Shown in pieces: positions 1-7,410 of a stretch of 64,000 nt of DNA. The notes under the pieces were generated by a model. It saw only the letters and a list, made by a program, of their open reading frames with translations. It did no database searches and had not been told where the DNA came from. The position numbers were made by a program, and so were the translations under genes. How positions within the stretch are numbered: position 1 is the stretch's first letter; each line of letters starts with the position of its first letter. The DNA comes from an uncultured Clostridia bacterium (GTDB lineage: Bacteria; Bacillota; Clostridia; Oscillospirales; QAKW01), in assembly GCA_944385895.1 (NCBI GenBank), contig CALWYZ010000001.1, positions 62,001 through 126,000 of the forward strand, in the 5' to 3' direction.

Positions 1-1366
1 CTAATATTAAATTTGCAAACCAGAAATAAATAAGCAGTGAAAGCGCATCTACTATAGTGGTGATAAAAGGGCTTGCCATAACTGCCGGATCAAACCCTGC
101 TTTTTTTGCAAAAAGAGGAAGTGTACAGCCGACAATTTTAGCTATTATTACAGTCACCAGAAGAGTTAAGCTTATGACCAGAGCAATTAGCAGCGTTATT
201 TCCTTACCCATTATCAGCTTATCTATAAGATAAACCTTTGCAAACGCTGTCACGGCAAGCGCCAATCCGCACATAATCGCAACACGCGATTCTTTGAATA
301 CAACCTTAAGTATATCCCTGAATTCTATATCTCCCAACGAAATTCCGCGTATAACGGTAACAGAAGCCTGACTGCCTGAATTTCCGCCGGTATCCATAAG
401 CATCGGTATAAACGCCGTCAGTATCGGCAGAGCGCCAAGCGAGCTTTCAAACTGTGATATTATGATTCCGGTAAAGGTTGCCGATATCATCAGAAGCAAA
501 AGCCAAGGTATACGCTTTGCAAAAGTTTGGGTAGCGGATATTTTAAAGTACGGCTTGTCGGACGGCGTTATTGCCGCCATTTTCTCAATATCCTCTGTTG
601 CCTCTTGCTGAAGCACATCGATAGCATCGTCTACCGTCACAATGCCTACCAGTCTGTTTTCCGTGTCAGTAACAGGCAGCTCAGTCAGGTCATATTTTTT
701 AAAAGTCAGTGCTACATTTTCTTTATCATCAAGTGTGTTTACTGATATTATGGCACATGTGTCCATTACGTTTTCAATCAGATCGTCGCTTTGCGAAAAA
801 AGCAGATCACGTATCGAAACAACACCTATAAGGTGGCGTTGCTTGTCAATAACATATAAAGTATTGACAGTTTCTTTGTCAAAGCCCGTTGTGCGTATGT
901 GCTCGATTGCGTGCTGTACTGACATTGTCGCCCTGAGCGAGATATACTCAGTGTTCATAATGCTTCCCGCGCTGTCATCGGGATAGCGCAGTATTTCGTT
1001 TATCATTTTACGCATATCGGGTGATGCCTGGCGCAAAATACGTTTGACGACATTTGCCGGCATCTCATCTACAAGGTCAGCTGCGTCATCGACGTACAAT
1101 TCGTCTATTACATCCGTAAGTTCGCTGTCCGAAAAGCTTTTTATAAGTTCCTGCTTTATATCGTCATCCAGCTCCACGAACACCTCTGCAGCAAGCTCCT
1201 TGGGCAAAAGTCTGAAGATCACAGGGCGTTTTTCGGCGGGAATCACCCTGTCAAATACAGCCGCGACATCAAAAGCGTTCATTACTCCCAGGACTTCGCG
1301 CAGTGCCTTGTATTTTTTGTCTTCGGCAAGTTTGAGAATTGTTTTCTCAAGTGTCATTTTTTCCAT
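1..1366 (-). CDS. mgtE: Magnesium transporter MgtE (3' end cut by window edge)
   Basis: Inner-membrane Mg2+ channel/transporter gated by its cytoplasmic domains. Reading the reverse strand from the ATG at 1366 gives about 455 residues with no stop before the window edge; the last residues seen (LLIYFWFANLIL) are close to where MgtE proteins normally end, so only a few codons should be missing. Order of domains: N-terminal helical MgtE_N region (about 25-130), two CBS domains (about 135-260), then five membrane segments from about 285. The pore signature DTGGNSGSQAS and the late AGFDPAVMASPF segment are typical of the family. The start has a strong upstream AAGGGGG. It has its own promoter (1591-1619) and a roughly 218-base structured leader, which suggests control by a leader RNA. 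Identification is firm; regulation is inferred. Confidence 0.93.
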   Translation of the reverse strand, partial: MEKMTLEKTILKLAEDKKYKALREVLGVMNAFDVAAVFDRVIPAEKRPVIFRLLPKELAAEVFVELDDDIKQELIKSFSDSELTDVIDELYVDDAADLVDEMPANVVKRILRQASPDMRKMINEILRYPDDSAGSIMNTEYISLRATMSVQHAIEHIRTTGFDKETVNTLYVIDKQRHLIGVVSIRDLLFSQSDDLIENVMDTCAIISVNTLDDKENVALTFKKYDLTELPVTDTENRLVGIVTVDDAIDVLQQEATEDIEKMAAITPSDKPYFKISATQTFAKRIPWLLLLMISATFTGIIISQFESSLGALPILTAFIPMLMDTGGNSGSQASVTVIRGISLGDIEFRDILKVVFKESRVAIMCGLALAVTAFAKVYLIDKLIMGKEITLLIALVISLTLLVTVIIAKIVGCTLPLFAKKAGFDPAVMASPFITTIVDALSLLIYFWFANLIL

Positions 1367-1584
1367 ATAAAATAAGCCCCCTTAAGTAAAATAAGAGGTA
1401 CCTTTGTAAGAATACACCGAAAGCGCACAAAATACGGCGCAGATGAAATCTATGCGCCTGGTATAAAGGCGGAGGCTCTGTGTATCCGCACGGCAAAAAC
1501 AGCAGAACAACTGTTTTGGCCGTATTGTCGAGGTACCGTCACGCCTGAAGCGTCCACTGTTTTCACCTACCTTTTATATGTGAT
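1367..1584 (-). promoter_or_regulatory. Long structured 5' leader of mgtE (possible metal-sensing RNA, class not identified)
   Basis: The stretch between the mgtE promoter and its start codon is about 218 bases. In transcript sense it can form a hairpin ACGC-UUCAG-GCGU near its 5' end, a 12-pair stem ACGGC(C)AAAACAG/CUGUUUU(U)GCCGU (plus-strand 1484-1524) and a GGCGCA/UGCGCC stem (plus-strand 1436-1458). GAGGTACC occurs twice on the plus strand (1395-1402 and 1530-1537), giving competing partners because GGTACC is self-complementary. Magnesium transporters of this family are often controlled by M-box riboswitches, so position and partner fit, but I could not align it to the M-box consensus. 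Treat it as an unassigned cis-regulatory RNA. Confidence 0.45.
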
Positions 1585-1590
1585 ATTATT

Positions 1591-1619
1591 ATTCTAATAT
1601 TTTAACTTAAATATGTCAA
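1591..1619 (-). promoter_or_regulatory. Promoter of mgtE
   Basis: Reverse strand shows TTGACA (1614-1619), a 17-base spacer and TAGAAT (1591-1596). Transcription would begin near 1584, leaving a leader of about 218 bases before the mgtE start codon. Confidence 0.75.
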
Positions 1620-1692
1620 CGCACAAAAAAATTTTTTTGAATTTGTTAAAATTTACTTGTCATAAACTGCGGTGTTTTGGTGAATATAATAC

Positions 1693-1719
1693 CGAAGGAT
1701 GACAAACATTCTTCGTTTT
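1693..1719 (+). other. Short hairpin followed by four T in the mgtE/1854 gap
   Basis: CGAAG-G-ATG pairs with CAT-T-CTTCG around a five-base loop and is followed by TTTT. It lies about 135 bases before the plus-strand start at 1854. It could be a weak terminator or leader hairpin. Apart from it, the mgtE leader and an imperfect TACCG/CGGTA repeat at 1791-1802, I see nothing else in the 1367-1853 gap. Confidence 0.3.
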
Positions 1720-1853
1720 CCGTAACCTTATAAGATACAGCCGCAGTTATTCCGTCAGGTCAGTAACGATTGCCGTATGCAGAAAGTGAGTACCGTGCGG
1801 TATGACATGTGGGTCTGTCTTGTTTAGGCTGCGGTTACAGAGGGGAGATTGTT

Positions 1854-2186
1854 ATGAAAAAACATTTGCCTTATGATTGCAACGACGAGAGAGAGCTGTT
1901 TGATGACAGCTTTCATGCGGCGTCTATGTCTGAATGTACGGGTCTTATTCCCACCGCGCCTGTCAGCCAGAGCGAGGTTCAATCGTACAGTCAAATTTAT
2001 GACATACCGCTGCCAAATTTCAGAAATGACCGGAGAGAAACTATGAACAACAATCAGCGTAACAACATGAACAACAACCAGAAAAACAACCAGAAAAACA
2101 ACCAGAACACAAATCAGAAAAACAACCAAAACTCAAATGAGCGCAATCAGAACTCAAATCAGAAGAATAAAGAGTATAACGATTAA
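1854..2186 (+). CDS. Small Asn/Gln-rich protein of unknown function
   Basis: A 110-residue protein. The ATG at 1854 is chosen because AGGGGAG sits just upstream; an open frame continues further 5' without a better ribosome site. The first 55 residues look like a conserved head, including MSECTGLIPTAPVSQSE and a YSQIYDIPLP motif; the last 50 residues are low-complexity Asn/Gln/Lys repeats of the NNQKNNQ kind. No signal peptide, membrane segment or catalytic motif is visible. A terminator (2199-2232) follows directly, so it is a single-gene unit. Asn/Gln-rich tails occur in spore and surface proteins of Clostridia, but I do not recognise the family and assign no function. Lysine-rich, highly polar composition suggests a disordered tail. 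Confidence 0.7.
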   Translation: MKKHLPYDCNDERELFDDSFHAASMSECTGLIPTAPVSQSEVQSYSQIYDIPLPNFRNDRRETMNNNQRNNMNNNQKNNQKNNQNTNQKNNQNSNERNQNSNQKNKEYND

Positions 2187-2198
2187 TTCCCCCCTTAA

Positions 2199-2232
2199 AA
2201 TTCCCCCGTATGACGGGGGGATTTTTATTTTT
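2199..2232 (+). terminator. Rho-independent terminator
   Basis: TCCCCCG and CGGGGGG arms around a short loop, followed by ATTTTTATTTTT, directly after the small gene ending at 2186. Confidence 0.85.
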
Positions 2233-2238
2233 ACTGAG

Positions 2239-2267
2239 TTGACATCAGGTGCTTACAGGTATATAAT
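2239..2267 (+). promoter_or_regulatory. Promoter of the nitroreductase gene
   Basis: Perfect TTGACA (2239-2244), 17-base spacer, perfect TATAAT (2262-2267), 25 bases before the start codon at 2292 with AAAGGAG in between. Confidence 0.85.
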
Positions 2268-2291
2268 CTGTAAAAGAAAGGAGTTTTTCTC

Positions 2292-2801
2292 ATGGAATTT
2301 TATGATGTGATTAAATCACGCTGGTCGGTTCGGAGTTTTGATGACAGAAAAGTGGAACAGGATAAAATTGACCGCATACTTAACGTCGCACGGACTGCTC
2401 CGACTGCTAAAAATATGCAGCCTGTAAGGATTCTATGCGCTGTGAGTGATAATGCTCTTGAAAAGCTCAACAGTATCAGTCCGTGTATATATAATGCGCC
2501 GCTTGTTTTTATAGTATGCAGCGATAATTCTGCATGCTGGACAAGTCCTCAGGGAAAAAGCCGTGGTGAAATGGATGCGTCTATAGCAGCGACGCATATT
2601 ATGCTCGCTGCAGCAAATGAGGGCTTGGGCAGCTGCTGGGTGTGTATGTTTGATCCTCAAAAGCTGTCAAAGGAATTTGGACTTGCCGAAAATATTGTGC
2701 CTCAGTGCCTTATAGTAGTCGGATACCCCTCTTCAAATGCAAAGCCTGCAGACAGACATTTTGACAGACTGCCGCTGAGCGAAACTGTAAAATATGTATA
2801 A
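2292..2801 (+). CDS. Nitroreductase-family flavoprotein
   Basis: A 169-residue FMN-dependent oxidoreductase of the compact nitroreductase type. The N-terminus YDVIKSRWSVRSFDDRKV carries the family's conserved Arg-Ser/Arg motif that contacts the FMN phosphate, followed by the ARTAPTAKNMQPVRIL block, the mid-region GEMDASIAATHIMLAAANEGLGSC dimer/FMN segment and a C-terminal IVVGYPS motif. The family reduces quinones, nitro compounds or flavins with NAD(P)H; the physiological substrate cannot be read from sequence. It is transcribed alone from a consensus promoter and faces a Crp/Fnr gene on the other strand, with a shared hairpin between the two 3' ends. Cytoplasmic; no signal peptide. Confidence 0.9.
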   Translation: MEFYDVIKSRWSVRSFDDRKVEQDKIDRILNVARTAPTAKNMQPVRILCAVSDNALEKLNSISPCIYNAPLVFIVCSDNSACWTSPQGKSRGEMDASIAATHIMLAAANEGLGSCWVCMFDPQKLSKEFGLAENIVPQCLIVVGYPSSNAKPADRHFDRLPLSETVKYV

Positions 2802-2806
2802 TAAAA

Positions 2807-2834
2807 CATCTGCTCCGATTAGAGCAGACGTAAA
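2807..2834 (-). terminator. Hairpin between convergent genes, best as terminator for the minus-strand regulator
   Basis: TCTGCTC and GAGCAGA arms around a six-base loop. On the minus strand it is followed by TGTTTTATTAT, so it fits a terminator for the Crp/Fnr gene; on the plus strand no T-run follows. Confidence 0.5.
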
Positions 2835-2911
2835 CATTATGATTGCAACAGCAGCATAAAATATCCAAACTAAATTTAATGTCTGCAGCGTTTGAAAATA
2901 TGCTGATGGGA

Positions 2912-3562
2912 TCATAGAAATTTGAAGCTGTTTTTTCTGTAATCTATAAGTCCCTCTTTTCGCATTTTGGACAGCTCATGTGACATAGCGCTTCTGTCTA
3001 CTGACAGATAGTCGGCAAGCTCTTGCCGGTTAAAAGGTATTTTGAAATAGTTTTTCCTGTTAAGATATGCCTGCTCGGACAGATATGACATCAGCTTATC
3101 TCTTATTGTGCGTTCTGTTATGTGGGAAATTTTTCTTGAAAGGGTGTTGTTTTTTGCCGCAAGAGACCGTGTCAGGTTATACAGCAGTCGGTTATGGCAG
3201 GAACATGGTATCAGCCCTGCGCTGAACAGACTTTCATGTCGTATTATAAATGCTGTAGCTTCTGTAACCGCGATAATACTGAACGGTACAAGCTCATTTA
3301 CGGGACAGCAGGACGCCTCGCCGAACATATCCCCCGTATGAAGGCTTGAAATTATCGTGCGGTTGCCCCAATAGTCCTCTTTTATAATCTGCATTTGTCC
3401 TTTTAATACTATACCGAAAACTCCCGGGTTTTCGCCGGGCTTTAAAACGGTGCTGCCTCTGCCGAAGCTTTTTTCAGATACGCCCAGTCTTTGAAGTATC
3501 ATATCTGCATCGTCCCGGCTGATACCGTCAAAGAGTATCGAATTATATATGTCTTTATTCAT
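2912..3562 (-). CDS. Crp/Fnr-family transcription regulator
   Basis: A 216-residue regulator: cyclic-nucleotide-binding-like beta domain (about 20-140), dimer helix (about 145-165) and C-terminal winged helix with FNRQELADYLSVDRSAMSHELSKMRKEGLI as its recognition region (about 175-210). The sensory domain carries a CC pair (EASCCPV) and CSC followed by HNRLL, a pattern seen in many clostridial Crp/Fnr proteins; these cysteines could serve redox, NO or metal sensing (inference), as the classical FNR N-terminal Cys cluster is absent. It is divergent from the rubredoxin-flavodiiron operon, and a 14-base inverted repeat lies in the shared 101-base gap, so it probably controls that operon and itself. 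Start supported by GCGGAG in the upstream region. Confidence 0.9.
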   Translation of the reverse strand: MNKDIYNSILFDGISRDDADMILQRLGVSEKSFGRGSTVLKPGENPGVFGIVLKGQMQIIKEDYWGNRTIISSLHTGDMFGEASCCPVNELVPFSIIAVTEATAFIIRHESLFSAGLIPCSCHNRLLYNLTRSLAAKNNTLSRKISHITERTIRDKLMSYLSEQAYLNRKNYFKIPFNRQELADYLSVDRSAMSHELSKMRKEGLIDYRKNSFKFL

Positions 3563-3588
3563 TTATTTACTCCGCTTTTTTTAGTTTT

Positions 3589-3602
3589 GTTGTATAAACA
3601 AC
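3589..3602. promoter_or_regulatory. Candidate operator (inverted repeat) between divergent Crp/Fnr and rubredoxin genes
   Basis: GTTGT-ATAA-ACAAC, an inverted repeat with 5-base arms, centred in the divergent promoter region. Crp/Fnr proteins bind such dyads; assignment to the adjacent regulator is inference from position. Confidence 0.4.
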
Positions 3603-3663
3603 ATACTTCTAATAAATAATATATTATAATAATAAAAAAATCAATAGAAAAGGAGCTGTTAGT

Positions 3664-3819
3664 ATGAAGTATATCTGTAATGTCTGCGGTTGGGAGTATG
3701 ACGAGCAGGAAGGAAGCGAGGAGCTCGGAATAGCACCCGGAACAAAGTTTGCAGATCTGCCCGAGGATTTTGAATGTCCGGTATGCGGCGTGGGCAAGGA
3801 TGAATTTTCCGAAGAATAG
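3664..3819 (+). CDS. Rubredoxin
   Basis: A 51-residue electron carrier with one FeCys4 centre. The two knuckles are clear: YICNVCGWEYD near the N-terminus and FECPVCGVGKDEF near the C-terminus, with the conserved hydrophobic/acidic middle (GIAPGTKFADLPEDF). Length is standard for a single-domain rubredoxin. The start has AAAAGGAG about nine bases upstream. The next gene, a flavodiiron protein that itself ends in a rubredoxin domain, begins 11 bases after this stop with AGGAGAA between, so the two form an operon; rubredoxin is the usual electron donor to flavodiiron proteins. Role in O2 or NO reduction is therefore likely (family knowledge plus context). Confidence 0.95.
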   Translation: MKYICNVCGWEYDEQEGSEELGIAPGTKFADLPEDFECPVCGVGKDEFSEE

Positions 3820-3830
3820 GAGAAATCGGC

Positions 3831-5624
3831 ATGTACAGGATAACGGATGATATAATCTATGTCGGGGTAAACGACCATGAAATAGATCTTTTTGAAGGTC
3901 AGTATACAGTCCCCAACGGTATGTCATACAATTCGTATATCGTCATTGATGAAAAAATCACGGTATTTGATACCGTGGACATAGGCTTTACTCATGAATG
4001 GCTGGATAATGTCCAGGATGCGCTTAAATCAAGAGAACCCGATTATCTTGTGGTACAGCACATGGAGCCGGATCACTCGGCAAATATTCTGAATTTTGTA
4101 AAGACTTATCCAAAAGTAAAAATCGTGGCAAATGCAAAAACATTTGCCATGATGGATAGGTTTTTTACTTTTGACAATACCGATAACCGCATAATTGTTC
4201 AAAACGGACAAAGCCTCAGTACGGGTAAGCATAATTTTACTTTTGTGTTTGCACCTATGGTTCATTGGCCTGAGGTTATGGTGACATACGACTCGACTGA
4301 TAAGGTTCTGTTTTCCGCCGACGGATTTGGAAAGTTCGGAGCTCTTGATGTTGAGGAGGACTGGGCATGTGAGGCAAGAAGATATTATTTCGGCATAGTC
4401 GGAAAATACGGGGCTCAGGTTCAGGCGCTTTTAAAAAAAGCTTCTGAACTGGATATTTCAGTGATTTGTCCGCTGCACGGCCCGGTGCTTAAAGAAAATT
4501 TGGGCTATTATATAGGTCTTTATAATACCTGGTCGTCATATCAGCCGGAAACGGACGGTATTATGATAGCTTATACCTCGGTTTACGGTAATACAAAAAA
4601 AGCTGTGGAGATTCTTGCGGACAAGCTAAATGCATTAGGCTGTCCCAAAGTAGTTGTTACCGATCTTTGCCGCTCGGATATGGCAGAGGCGGTGGAAGAT
4701 GCATTTCGTTACAGCAAGCTTGTTCTTGCCACAACGACTTATAACGCGGATATCTTCCCTCCTATGCGTGAGTTTATAAGCGATCTTGTTGAGCGTAACT
4801 ACCAGAACCGCACGGTAGCTATTATAGAGAATGGATCGTGGGCACCCATGGCGGCAAAAATAATGCGCTCAAAGCTGGAAAATTTGAAGAATATAAATTT
4901 TGCCGATACAGTTGTTACTGTAAATTCTGCTGTAAAAGATGACACAGTGGCACAGCTTGATACGCTTGCAGGCGAGCTTTGCCGCGACTATATAGCACGC
5001 TTTTCCGACAAGGCGGATAAGAACGACCTGTCAGCACTTTTCAATATTGGCTACGGTCTGTATGTTGTTACCTGCAATGACGGTAAACGTGATAACGGAC
5101 TTATAGTCAATACCATAACACAGGTTACAAATACTCCAAACCGTATTGCAGTGACGATAAATAAAGATAACTATTCTCACCATATCATAAAACAAACCGG
5201 TATCATGAACGTCAACTGTCTGTCTGTTGATGCTCCGTTCTCCGTATTTGAACGCTTTGGCTTCAAGAGCGGCAGAAATACCGATAAGTTTGAGGGTATG
5301 GAATACGGACGCTCTGATAACGGTCTTGCTTTTTTAAATTCATATATCAATTCGTTTTTGTCTTTAAAGACTGTCAGTTATGTAGATCTGGATACTCACG
5401 GAATGTTTATATGTGAGATAACAGAGGCACGCGTAATTTCCGACCGTGAGACAATGACTTATACTTATTACCAGAAAAACGTAAAGCCCAAACCTCAGAC
5501 GGAGGGCGTCAAGGGCTACGTATGCAAGATCTGCGGCTATGTTTATGAGGGTGAAACTCTGCCGGATGATTTTATATGTCCGCTTTGTAAGCACGGCGCG
5601 TCAGACTTTGAAAAAATCCAGTGA
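3831..5624 (+). CDS. Four-domain flavodiiron protein (diiron core, flavodoxin, flavin reductase, rubredoxin)
   Basis: A 597-residue soluble O2 and/or NO reductase. Domain order: metallo-beta-lactamase-like diiron domain (1-240) with HMEPDH ligands at His77, Glu79, Asp81, His82 plus later MVHWPE, FSADGFG and CPLHGP ligand segments; flavodoxin domain (about 244-385) with the FMN loop YTSVYGNTKKA; flavin-reductase-like domain (about 395-545) beginning ALFNIGYGLYVVTCNDG; and a C-terminal rubredoxin (about 562-597) with CKICGYVY and CPLCKHGA. All diiron ligands look present, so it should be active. The added reductase and rubredoxin modules would allow electrons to pass internally from NAD(P)H to the diiron site. 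It follows a free rubredoxin by 11 bases and ends at a strong terminator. The Crp/Fnr gene upstream is the likely regulator. Confidence 0.93.
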   Translation: MYRITDDIIYVGVNDHEIDLFEGQYTVPNGMSYNSYIVIDEKITVFDTVDIGFTHEWLDNVQDALKSREPDYLVVQHMEPDHSANILNFVKTYPKVKIVANAKTFAMMDRFFTFDNTDNRIIVQNGQSLSTGKHNFTFVFAPMVHWPEVMVTYDSTDKVLFSADGFGKFGALDVEEDWACEARRYYFGIVGKYGAQVQALLKKASELDISVICPLHGPVLKENLGYYIGLYNTWSSYQPETDGIMIAYTSVYGNTKKAVEILADKLNALGCPKVVVTDLCRSDMAEAVEDAFRYSKLVLATTTYNADIFPPMREFISDLVERNYQNRTVAIIENGSWAPMAAKIMRSKLENLKNINFADTVVTVNSAVKDDTVAQLDTLAGELCRDYIARFSDKADKNDLSALFNIGYGLYVVTCNDGKRDNGLIVNTITQVTNTPNRIAVTINKDNYSHHIIKQTGIMNVNCLSVDAPFSVFERFGFKSGRNTDKFEGMEYGRSDNGLAFLNSYINSFLSLKTVSYVDLDTHGMFICEITEARVISDRETMTYTYYQKNVKPKPQTEGVKGYVCKICGYVYEGETLPDDFICPLCKHGASDFEKIQ

Positions 5625-5640
5625 TTTTTAACTTCTGAAA

Positions 5641-5678
5641 AAACGGCGGTATTTTTTATAACCGCCGTTTTTTATTTG
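5641..5678 (+). terminator. Terminator after the flavodiiron operon
   Basis: AACGGCGGT and ACCGCCGTT arms with a T-rich loop, followed by TTTTATTT. Confidence 0.9.
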
Positions 5679-5705
5679 CTGTTTTGCCGAAAATATATTT
5701 ATATG

Positions 5706-5734
5706 TTGACAAATGAAATTTATGGTATTATTAT
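5706..5734 (+). promoter_or_regulatory. Promoter of the second Crp/Fnr-ABC operon
   Basis: TTGACA (5706-5711), 17-base spacer, TATTAT (5729-5734); the start codon at 5770 lies 36 bases downstream. Confidence 0.8.
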
Positions 5735-5739
5735 ATATT

Positions 5740-5755
5740 TGTCTCATATGATACA
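5740..5755. promoter_or_regulatory. Candidate operator overlapping the transcription start
   Basis: TGTCTCATATGATACA is a near-perfect 16-base inverted repeat (one mismatched pair) sitting just after the -10 box of the regulator's own promoter. This placement would suit autorepression by the Crp/Fnr protein encoded next (inference). Confidence 0.4.
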
Positions 5756-5769
5756 TTTTTGAGGTCAAA

Positions 5770-6414
5770 ATGGATATAGAAAAATACTGTTACAAAATCA
5801 AAATGACGCCTTTGTTTGAAAAGATGTCAGACAGGGTGCTCAAGGACGCGCTTGCAAGAGCAGACGAAAAAACATATCAGCCGGGTCAGAATATAGACAC
5901 TCTGGAGTGTTTGGCGTTTATGGACAAAGGCAGCGCCAATGTATATTCGGCGGACAGCAGACGCAGACTTCTGTTAAGACGGATAAGAAGCGGAGAGGTT
6001 TTCGGAGCGGCAGGACTGTTTTTGAGCGGCAACTGTTTTAGCCATATTTATTCAAAGGGTATATCCAGAGTATTGTTATTTGATATCTCGACAGTAGAGT
6101 ATATGCTGCAAAACGACAGTGAGTTCATGTACGGATACCTGAGATTTCTGAGCGGCAGGATATGCTATCTGAATCAAAAAATAACCTGCCTTACAGCCGG
6201 CAGTACTGAGCGAAAGCTCGCTATGTTCATTGATTCATTCGGACAGGATCAGCTAAAGTTTCCTGTCAATCTCACAGCCATATCGGATATGCTTGATATC
6301 GGAAGGGCTTCACTGTACCGCGCGCTTGACAAAATGGCGCAGGACGGATGTATAGCCAGAGACGGTAACAGTATAACCGTGCTTGACCGAAAAAAAATGT
6401 TAGAAAAATATTAG
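5770..6414 (+). CDS. Second Crp/Fnr-family regulator, heading an ABC importer operon
   Basis: A 214-residue Crp/Fnr protein: sensory beta domain (about 15-120, with GSANVYSADSRRRLLLRRI and SGEVFGAAGLF strands), dimer helix and a C-terminal winged helix (LTAISDMLDIGRASLYRALDKMAQDGCI). It starts at the ATG preceded by GAGG. The ABC importer genes follow 12 bases downstream on the same strand, so it is probably a pathway-specific regulator of that uptake system. The effector cannot be read from the sequence; there is no FNR-type cysteine cluster. The protein is divergent from the first Crp/Fnr (2912-3562) and is not a recent duplicate. Confidence 0.88.
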   Translation: MDIEKYCYKIKMTPLFEKMSDRVLKDALARADEKTYQPGQNIDTLECLAFMDKGSANVYSADSRRRLLLRRIRSGEVFGAAGLFLSGNCFSHIYSKGISRVLLFDISTVEYMLQNDSEFMYGYLRFLSGRICYLNQKITCLTAGSTERKLAMFIDSFGQDQLKFPVNLTAISDMLDIGRASLYRALDKMAQDGCIARDGNSITVLDRKKMLEKY

Positions 6415-6426
6415 GAGGAATAAAAA

Positions 6427-7410
6427 ATGAAAAAGAGACTGTTTTTGTTGATAACCGTTATCGTGCTTGCATTAACGCTCTTATCATGTTCACAAACCCC
6501 TGCCCTTGATACCGAAAAGGAAATTTCGGTAATGGTTCTCAACGGTACTACGGGTTTTGGCGCAGCAAAACTGATCGATGACAGTGCAAACGGAAACACT
6601 GAACTGAATTATAAGTTTTCAGTTGAGAGCGATGCCTCTGTTGTCAATTCAGCGCTTATAAACGGAAGTGTGGATATAGCGGCGCTTCCGACAAATGCTG
6701 CCGCTGTGGTTTATAACAAGACCGGCGGAAATGTCAAGGTTGCTGCGGTAAACACGCTCGGTGTTTTATATATTGTAGAAAACGGAGAGAGTGTAAACAG
6801 TTTTGCAGATCTTAAAGGCAAGACCGTATATGTTCCAGGACAGGGCTCCAACCCCGAGTATGTAACAGCATTTCTGTGTGAGGAAAACGGACTTAAGGTG
6901 GGAGAGGATGTAACTCTTGATTTCACATATAACGCACCTGCAGACCTGCGTACAGCAGTTGCAAGCGGACAGGTGGAAATCGCAGTACTGCCTGAGCCTA
7001 TGGTAACAATAGCCAAGACTGCAAATGCTGATCTTCGCGTAGCTCTTGATCTTACAAAGGAATGGGATAAAGTAGCTGAGAAAAATTCGCTTATGCAGGG
7101 TTGTATTGTTGTTACAAAGAAATTTGCCGACGAGAATCCCCAAGAGCTCAATAAGTTTTTAGAAGAATACGGTCAGTCTGTCAACTTTGTAAACGAAAAT
7201 CCGACAGAGGCTTCTGAAATGATAGCAGAGCATGGTATTTTTGAAAAAGCTCAGGTTGCGGCTAAAGCGATCCCCAACTGTAATCTTTGCTATATAACAG
7301 GTGAGGAAATGAAGACATCGCTTTCAAAATTCTATGAAGTGCTGTTAGAGGCAGACCCTGCTTCTGTAGGCGGTTCACTTCCGTCAGACGATATATATTA
7401 TATCGGATAA
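6427..7410 (+). CDS. ABC transporter substrate-binding lipoprotein (NMT1/SsuA-like)
   Basis: A 327-residue exported solute-binding protein. The N-terminus is a lipoprotein signal (hydrophobic stretch then LLSCS, predicted lipidated Cys near residue 21). The rest has the type II periplasmic-binding layout: an N-lobe with NGTTGFGAAKL, the INGSVDIAALPTNAAAVVY segment typical of NMT1/THI5- and SsuA-like proteins, and a FADLKGKTVYVPGQGSNPEY hinge-region motif. Such proteins carry sulfonates, nitrate, pyrimidine precursors or other small organics; the substrate here is not identifiable. Strong AGGAGG-like site upstream, 12 bases after the regulator. The permease starts immediately after its stop codon. 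Confidence 0.88.
   Translation: MKKRLFLLITVIVLALTLLSCSQTPALDTEKEISVMVLNGTTGFGAAKLIDDSANGNTELNYKFSVESDASVVNSALINGSVDIAALPTNAAAVVYNKTGGNVKVAAVNTLGVLYIVENGESVNSFADLKGKTVYVPGQGSNPEYVTAFLCEENGLKVGEDVTLDFTYNAPADLRTAVASGQVEIAVLPEPMVTIAKTANADLRVALDLTKEWDKVAEKNSLMQGCIVVTKKFADENPQELNKFLEEYGQSVNFVNENPTEASEMIAEHGIFEKAQVAAKAIPNCNLCYITGEEMKTSLSKFYEVLLEADPASVGGSLPSDDIYYIG

Noticed and set aside
1367-1584. M-box magnesium riboswitch as a firm call for the mgtE leader
   Set aside because: The leader is structured and well placed, but the conserved M-box blocks could not be matched by eye on either strand, so only an unassigned leader is reported.
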